From assembly GCA_035610365.1 (NCBI GenBank), contig CM069433.1:166920882-166984881 (forward strand): a stretch of 64,000 nucleotides of DNA, written 5' to 3'. The position numbers and the translations under genes are program-made. Under the pieces are notes generated by a model. That model saw only the letters and a list, made by a program, of their open reading frames with translations. It searched no databases and was not told the origin of the DNA. This stretch comes from Aquatica leii. Taxonomy: Eukaryota; Arthropoda; Insecta; Coleoptera; Lampyridae. Of the stretch, positions 58,627 through 64,000 are shown piece after piece. Each line of letters starts with the position of its first letter. The stretch's first letter is position 1.

Positions 58627-58900
58627 TTCGAGTAGGCAAAGAAAAACAGGCGTAAAGAAGAACTTCCGTATGCAACTTTCTTTGTTTTTGTTATCTTTTT
58701 TGTTTAAAATTCTCCTCCTTCGTTGCACGCAATGTTGACGCTTTTTTCTGAATGGGTTACGAACCTTTTCAGTACCAAATCTGCCAATTGGCTTTTCCTT
58801 TTATTACTCAGTTTGTTGAAAGCGGCGTTCTCTTTCTTTCTACCCTTAAGATGTTACGACGTTTTGTTACTGGGCGGCGTTGCGTGTTTTAAATGGTATA
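58627..58900. other. No gene recognised
   Basis: A hydrophobic plus-strand frame (58723-58953) has no recognisable motif; its right end lies inside the foldback arm. Confidence 0.35.
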
Positions 58901-59770
58901 AAAATTTACCGAATTATTCAAATTACCAGTCCACCAATAATAAATTTAGTTAACTTTCAAAATGTATTTTTTACATATGTTTCGAGCTTTAAAATAATGA
59001 AGCTTATCTTCAGAAAAGTCTACAAAAAATATTTACAACTTATAAAAAGTTAAGATTAGAAAAAAATTTTTTGCTTACATTTTTTTAAAAAAATGTCAAA
59101 TATGAAAATTTGTAAGTAGATAATTAAGAAATGTAATTTTACAAAACGTTAAATCTAAATTATTTTAAAAAAGGAAGATGGTGCAATTTAGAAACAAATC
59201 TAATGAAATTGGTTTGATCGTTCAACAAAAAAATTTTATTTGATAATTTAATATAAATCAACTCTAGTAATTCAAGAATTTGTTTGTTATTGATGTTATT
59301 AAAAGGATGAAATAATTTGTAAGAAAAAAGAATATGACGATTATCCAAAACATGTTGTGCAAATGTAGATTTTACTGAATTTGGATTATTAATGTATTTT
59401 GAACTATTTTTTAATCCAAATTCAGTAAAAAACGATCAAAATTTCAATTATGATTTTAAACTTAAAACTTTCTTAGATTTGTTTCTAAATTGCACCATCT
59501 TTCTTTTTTAAAATAATTTACATTTAACAGTTTGTAATACTTACATTTTTTAATCATCTAGTTACAAATTTTCATATTTGACATTTTTCAAAAAAATGAA
59601 GTTAATACATTTTTTGTGATCTTAACTTTTTATAAGTTGTAAATATTTTTTGTAGACTTTTCTGAAAATGAGCTTTATTATTTTAAAGCTCGAAACATAT
59701 GTAAAAAATGCATTTTGAAAGTTAACAAATTTATTATTGGTGGACTAGTAATTTGAAAAATTTAAAAATT
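58901..59770. repeat. Large foldback element with PLE-type hairpins in both arms
   Basis: The left arm (58901-59204) and right arm (59475-59770) are inverted copies of about 300 bp with few differences, including a shared CCACCAATAATAAATTTA and GGTGCAATTTAGAAACAAAT. Each arm holds a hairpin: on the minus strand in the left arm CTGAAGATAAGCTT...AAAGCTCGAAAC, and on the plus strand in the right arm CTGAAAATGAGCTTT...AAAGCTCGAAAC. The roughly 270-bp centre has its own inverted pair (59369-59392 and 59412-59433: ACTGAATTTGGATTA). A minus-strand frame in the centre (59160-59348; NNINNKQILELLELIYIKLS, then FLLNDQTNFIRF) resembles the tail of a PLE GIY-YIG domain. The structure fits a collapsed PLE with inverted terminal repeats. 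Confidence 0.75.
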
Positions 59771-60574
59771 GACCAATAACAATGAATCCCCTTGACAATT
59801 TAAAAATTTACCGATTCTATTATTTTATTTTCTTATTAATATTCAACAAATGCGCTACTGACTATAAAAAAACATAAAAAAATGAACTTTACTATAACAT
59901 GAATCTTCTCTCTGTTGATACAAATTCAACATTCAAAATTTACTCAAATTTCATTTTACATACTTTTGTCCTATGTTGATAGCTTTACAGTAAAATCGTT
60001 TATGACTTAAACTAGTAATTTCTGATAGTCGGCGGAAGGGTACAATTACCTTCAATAGTCTAGAAGATACAAGTGTGCAAAGTTGCACGAAAATTACATT
60101 AAAATTCTGTAACTCTTAAACTATTAGATATAATTATATACTCCCGTTGACTTTTTTGTAGTAAATTTTGTGCTCAATAAATTGTTTATGTGCAATTTTT
60201 CTATATTATAACGTTTTTGCAACGTACACGACGAAAGCTAGCGCGGATCTAATTCTGCAATTACTATAATTTATAATTATTTTTCATCACTGCTGAGTGA
60301 AATTAAGACTTATATTTTTAAAATATAAAACGTAGCATAAGGAATATATTGTTTAATAATAATAAACATTGCATTCAAAAAATACAAAAAATGAAGTGAA
60401 ATTGGGCAGCACCGCAAGTTCCAGCTTGGTTTCATCTGAGCGATTTGTCGTTTCGTTACACGAACCTTCGAATCAAGCATCCTATAAGTCTTTTCAACAC
60501 TAAAACAAATCAACAAAACATGTCATAGATATGTCAGTATTGCTTAAACATATGATACAAATGAAAATAGATTT
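59771..60574. other. AT-rich stretch, no gene recognised
   Basis: A minus-strand frame (60310-60516) lies beyond the pogo C-terminus and may include its eroded tail. Nothing else is seen. Confidence 0.35.
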
Positions 60575-62235
60575 TATATTTTTAGCACACGCTGTATATC
60601 GCCATGACGATCAACTTGCATATTTGATCCAACTTTCTCTGGCAAAAGTGTCTAAGCAATATAAGCAAAGACAATCAGCTTGATCATGACTGCTGCAATC
60701 CTAGCTTTTTTTCTTAGGAGGAGCTTTCTGTTTGTTTTCCTTGTCATCATTAGAACCCTTTTTTTTGTGACACGACTTTCTTTATTAGTATTTCTTAGAA
60801 AGCTTTTTTTATTGGCGTGTTTGTGAGAATTGCAGTATGACGCTTTCTACAACTTAACTTGTTATCTTTTCTGGGACCTGTCTTTGGTAGGGGCTTTAAT
60901 TGTGAAAAAGTCACCTCTAGCTTTTCTGGAGCAATTTCACCTACGATTGTGTAACTCTTACGTTTGTTTGAAGTTCCCAGTAGATTCTGAAGGTTTTGCG
61001 GCGTCTCAGGAATTTTTATTGATATCCGAGGTACATGATGACGACGTGTTAAAAAAAACTGTGTTCGTTTTTTGGGAATGCCTTCTGTGATTTGAATGAG
61101 GGGTCTCTGTATTGTATGATCCCAAAAACTTCTCTAGTGATAATATTTCTCTATTAAATAGAAATATTCCGGAAACATTAAAACCAACCGTTATCTTTTT
61201 TAAGGTGATAGTTTTCACGATTGTAATATATTGACATAGTGGTACCAAGATGAATTGTTATCCAGGTGTCGGAAACGGTGCTAACGTACTTTTTAAATGG
61301 GCCATACACTGATCTATCGAAAGGCTAAACCTTATGGAAACAGTGGGTGTAATGTAATAGTAAGAAGAAAACTATTACGCCATTTTAATCTAAAGCTACT
61401 ATTGATAAATTCGAGTCATAGTTGTACAAATAAGACTGCCTTTTTTTCCTAGAGTGGGCATGCTTAGTAACACCATATGATTTCTAAAATTAACTTTATG
61501 GAAAATAAAATAGGGAGGGACACTATTCCCAATAGGCGAAACAGCTAAAGTTAGAGAGAGCTAGAGGTAACTAATGTTTCCCTTTCTTGGGAAATTATTT
61601 TTCTTATTTGATTAAATCCTCTTCTAGCTACACTACGGTCAGGTTTTTAAACGGTTGTTGCTCTTGTCACGTCCATATTGTAATTATTTTCAGGTGCAAT
61701 TTTAAGACGTTTTAAGACAGTCTCTAGATTGTCAAAAACTTTCCAATGTATTCTTTATTAAAAGTGCTAGCTTTAGTCAAACTGGTAGCTTCAGAGATTT
61801 TGACAGACAATCTTTTATGACTTGAGATAATAAAAACCAATCGTCCCTAGCCATTTTGGTTTCTACTCAAGATTGGGTATGCTTGACTTTGTTTGTATGT
61901 TCACATTCAAAAGCAAATGCTTTTATTCCCTTGGGTGAAAGACCATAATAAATGTTAGAGGTCCGCATAAGATAATCAACCAGTAAATTGTCTTGTTGAT
62001 CCGAGAACACCTAAATTAAATAAAATCAATATTTCAAACAGTTTTTCTTTATGCACCTGTCTAGGATTCAGTTAGCTTACACTGGTTGAAGGCACTTCAT
62101 TATGTCTTTGCAGCTCAGCGTCCGTAAATCTCCTTAAACTGGTCTCAGGTATTCCATAATATTTTGTTGTCCCTCTAATAGATTTATTATTCAGTTTCAT
62201 CGATTTTGTAGCGGCTAGCATTATATACGGTGCAG
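60575..62235 (-). pseudogene. Pogo-like DDE_1 transposase, copy 2, with C-terminal Cys-rich domain
   Basis: On the minus strand, in order: the psq-type HTH (NNKSIRGTTKYYGIPETSLR, about 62130-62200); FSDQQDNLLVDYLMRTSNIY and GLSPKGIKAFAFECEHTNKV (CENP-B-type domain, about 61890-62010); WVETKMAREDWFLLSQVIKD; TSLTKASTFNKEYIGKF (about 61750-61800). Core pieces include SLTLAVSPIGNSVPPYFIFH (about 61490-61550), where the family's first-Asp block would lie just upstream but is not readable. HCFHKV, a stop, PFDRSVYGPFKKYVSTVSDT follow (about 61260-61345), then KKITVGFNVSGIFLFNREIL (about 61170-61230). At 60590-60700 a Cys-rich tail (DCLCLYCLDTFARESWIKYA) resembles the zinc-binding end of such transposases. 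Stops and frameshifts are numerous. It covers the whole protein, unlike copy 1. Confidence 0.82.
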
Positions 62236-62406
62236 TATAGTTTACTGAGTTTACTTTTTATAGTGTGTCATAATTATGAAACTGTAAACCAGGTTGTTAG
62301 TTAAAAAATAATATAAATTTAATATGGAATAAGCTAGGGGTATACTAAGATAAGAATGTCTTCTGGGTTTGGACCGTGTCATTGTTGTTGTAACCAAAGT
62401 TGCCAA

Positions 62407-62450
62407 TGTTTCGCCCACTTTCGTAAGGGGCTTCATCAGGGCGTGTGATA
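62407..62450 (-). ncRNA. Hammerhead-like hairpin in the inverted PLE segment
   Basis: Reverse complement of the copy-1 hairpin at 34619: on the minus strand CACGCCCTGATGAAGCCCC, loop, GTGGGCGAAACATTGGCAAC. CTGATGA and GAAAC are intact, and the GCCC/GGGC stem is conserved. Confidence 0.5.
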
Positions 62451-62508
62451 AATCGGAAAACTCAAACAAGCAACCGAAATCTAACTAAGAACTTCTCAAA
62501 AGTTATTA

Positions 62509-63792
62509 TTAAAAACTATAAAACTTGAACCCCAAGATCTTCTCGTGAGCTTTGATACTACTTCACTTTTTACTAAAATTCCTATTAAGGATTCGCTTAT
62601 TATCATCCAACAGATTCTGTCTCAACATGGCAAGGACTTGAGTTTGGTTCCTCTTATTGATAAGTGTCTATCCTCAACTTACTTCCAATTTGATAAGTTT
62701 TACGAACAGGTTTCTGGTGCTGCTATGGGTTCTCCTCTGTCACCTTTGAAACGGTTGCTTTGGAATCATCAATATTAAAACCTAAAGTGTGGTTTACGTT
62801 TACACGTTTATTGTTTGATCTCATGATCATCTTTAATTGTCTAAGTTTCTTGATCTTCTTAACAATCAACACTTAGATATCAAATTTACTATGGAATTCG
62901 AAAGTAATGGTTCTCTTCCATTTCTTGACGTTCTTGTGACTCGTAAGCCCGACGGACTTTTGGGTCATTCTGTTTATCGCAAACCCACCCATACGGACAG
63001 ATACTTTAATGCTTCGTCTCATCATCATCCTGCACAGAAACGTTCTGTTATTGAATCTTTGGTTCGTCGTGCCTTTTCTATATGCCAACCTGAGAATCTA
63101 TACTCAGAACTCCGTCATCTTACTAGAACCTTACTGAACAATGGTTATGTAAAGCGAGATATTCATAGAGTTATTAATCGTTGTCTGCATCCACGTACTC
63201 GATTACCTAAGGACATTTTTACTTCCGAATCCAATCCGAAATTGGCTTTTTTACCCTATATTCACAAAGTTACATATCAAATAAGGAAACTTCTTCGTAA
63301 GACTGGTATTAAACCCATATTCAACTCGACAGGCAAAATCTCTCAGAGTCTTCCTTCCCCCAAAGACAAATTTCCTACACTTTCATCTCAAGGTGTATAC
63401 CAAATTTCTTGTTCATGTGGTTTAGTCTACATTGGTGAAACCGGTCGTTCCGTCATTACTCGAATTTCAGAACATGATCGTTGTATAAGGAAAAGGTATA
63501 TTTCCAAGTCTGCGGTTGCTGAACATCATTTTACTACAGGTCACAAGATAGATTTTGATAATGTTTCGTTAATTGCCAAATCTCCATTCTTTTTCAACAG
63601 GAACTTTTGAAAAAGCATAGAAATCATCAAACACCCCAATAACTTCAATCGCGATCGTGGTTTCGAGCTATCCTCTCTTTGGTTCCCGGTCATTAGTCAT
63701 ACACGCCGCTTATCAACCGTAACCCAATCAGAGTCAAGCTTAACCATCCGTGACGATCCTTTTTCTTTATATACGGAGACTATTTCTTCTTA
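62509..63792 (+). pseudogene. PLE RT (3' half) and GIY-YIG endonuclease, copy 2
   Basis: The frame begins inside the RT at motif A (VSFDTTSLFTKIPIKDSL) and continues to motif B (SGAAMGSPLSP, 62700-62745). There a deletion removes VVANIFMESFE, and the YVDD motif is lost with frameshifts between 62750 and 62840. From 62837 the frame is open for 257 codons: FLPYIHKVTYQIRKLLRKTG, the GIY-YIG core GVYQISCSCGLVYIGETGRS, RISEHDR, and SPFFFNRNF, then a stop (63608-63610). The remaining C-terminal block (KSIEIIKHPNNFNRDRGFEL) is read past the stop to about 63792. It is close to copy 1 (same family and similar age). Confidence 0.88.
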
Positions 63793-63931
63793 AGTCACTT
63801 CACGGAGTTTAGAATCTGGCTTGGTTCACAAGTTGATTACCTAACTCGTTAGTGATTATTTGTTAGATAACTTTGGTTACAACAACAATGACACGGTCCA
63901 AACAGGGAAGACATTCTTATCTTAGTATAAA

Positions 63932-64000
63932 TTCCGGCCGTGGAAACTTTCGCTATTGCATTAAGTTAGGGATAAGTTGCACCTGCTTGCCCCATAAGTA
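63932..64000. other. Window end, no gene recognised
   Basis: Short flank past the PLE terminus; nothing recognised. Confidence 0.5.

Larger units (their letters stand above)
62341..63931 (+). mobile_element. Penelope-like element, copy 2, with inverted 3' region at its 5' end
   Basis: The element starts with 165 bases (62341-62505) that are the reverse complement of the copy-1 3' region (from ACTTTTGAGAAGTG at 34558 to the AGTATA terminus). At 62509 it switches to plus-strand RT sequence (AAAAACTATAAAACTTGAAC). It ends with one 3' unit (from 63806) and the terminus TCTTATCTTAGTATAA (about 63931). Its 3' region has a deletion that removes the hairpin; that hairpin survives only in the inverted segment. 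Confidence 0.87.

Overview
The window looks like intergenic or heterochromatic DNA from an insect nuclear genome. It is very AT-rich, has no operon structure, rRNA or tRNA, and contains no intact host gene that I can recognise. Almost everything that can be named is a decayed transposable element. The families present (Penelope-like, piggyBac, pogo, Tc1/mariner, hAT, Harbinger, Ty3/Gypsy and a LINE with endonuclease and RNase H) and the insect-like alpha-tubulin retrocopy fit an arthropod. A beetle or a similarly repeat-rich insect is a guess.

Layout. 0-5 kb: a piggyBac transposase remnant on the minus strand and the 3' end of a Penelope-like element (PLE) with an inverted piece of itself. 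5.3-8.4 kb: an hAT element with both terminal inverted repeats and a near-perfect 8-bp target duplication. 10.7-14.3 kb: a decayed LINE on the minus strand (ORF1, endonuclease, RT, RNase H, two 5' monomers). 14.8-16.1 kb: a pogo-like transposase. 16.4-19.25 kb: a 2.8-kb element of an insect protein family that I cannot assign to a named superfamily, bounded by 26-bp inverted repeats, with a mariner-like fragment directly against it. 20.9-22.1 kb: a Harbinger-like pair of convergent remnants. 24.5-29.4 kb: Tc1, mariner and a second Tc1 with both ends, plus a small foldback. 29.9-30.1 kb: a TTAA-flanked MITE. 32.3-34.7 kb: the best-preserved PLE (RT plus GIY-YIG). 34.7-40.6 kb: AT-rich DNA with dispersed repeats. 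40.7-42.5 kb: a Gypsy remnant with gag joined to RT by deletion. 44.8-45.1 kb: a mariner fragment. 47.8-51.5 kb: a second Gypsy whose pol reading frame runs into an alpha-tubulin retrocopy, itself split by a LINE insertion. 53.3-54.1 kb: a third, internally deleted Gypsy with a primer-binding site. 56.5-56.9 kb: PLE and Tc1 scraps. 57.7-58.6 kb: a 460-bp tandem duplication. 58.9-59.8 kb: a large foldback. 60.6-62.2 kb: a second pogo-like transposase. 62.3-63.9 kb: a second PLE copy preceded by its own 3' end in inverted orientation.

The genes do not form a working system. Nearly all carry stops and frameshifts. The most informative signals are structural: (1) a Gypsy pol/alpha-tubulin fusion in one reading frame; (2) three PLE copies each with an inverted self-copy at a junction, and two with nearly the same internal truncation point; (3) a recurring hairpin flanked by a TGATGA-like and a GAAAC motif, resembling the hammerhead-like hairpins of PLEs, at six places; (4) an unassigned 2.8-kb inverted-repeat element. 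All readings were made by eye, without database searches.
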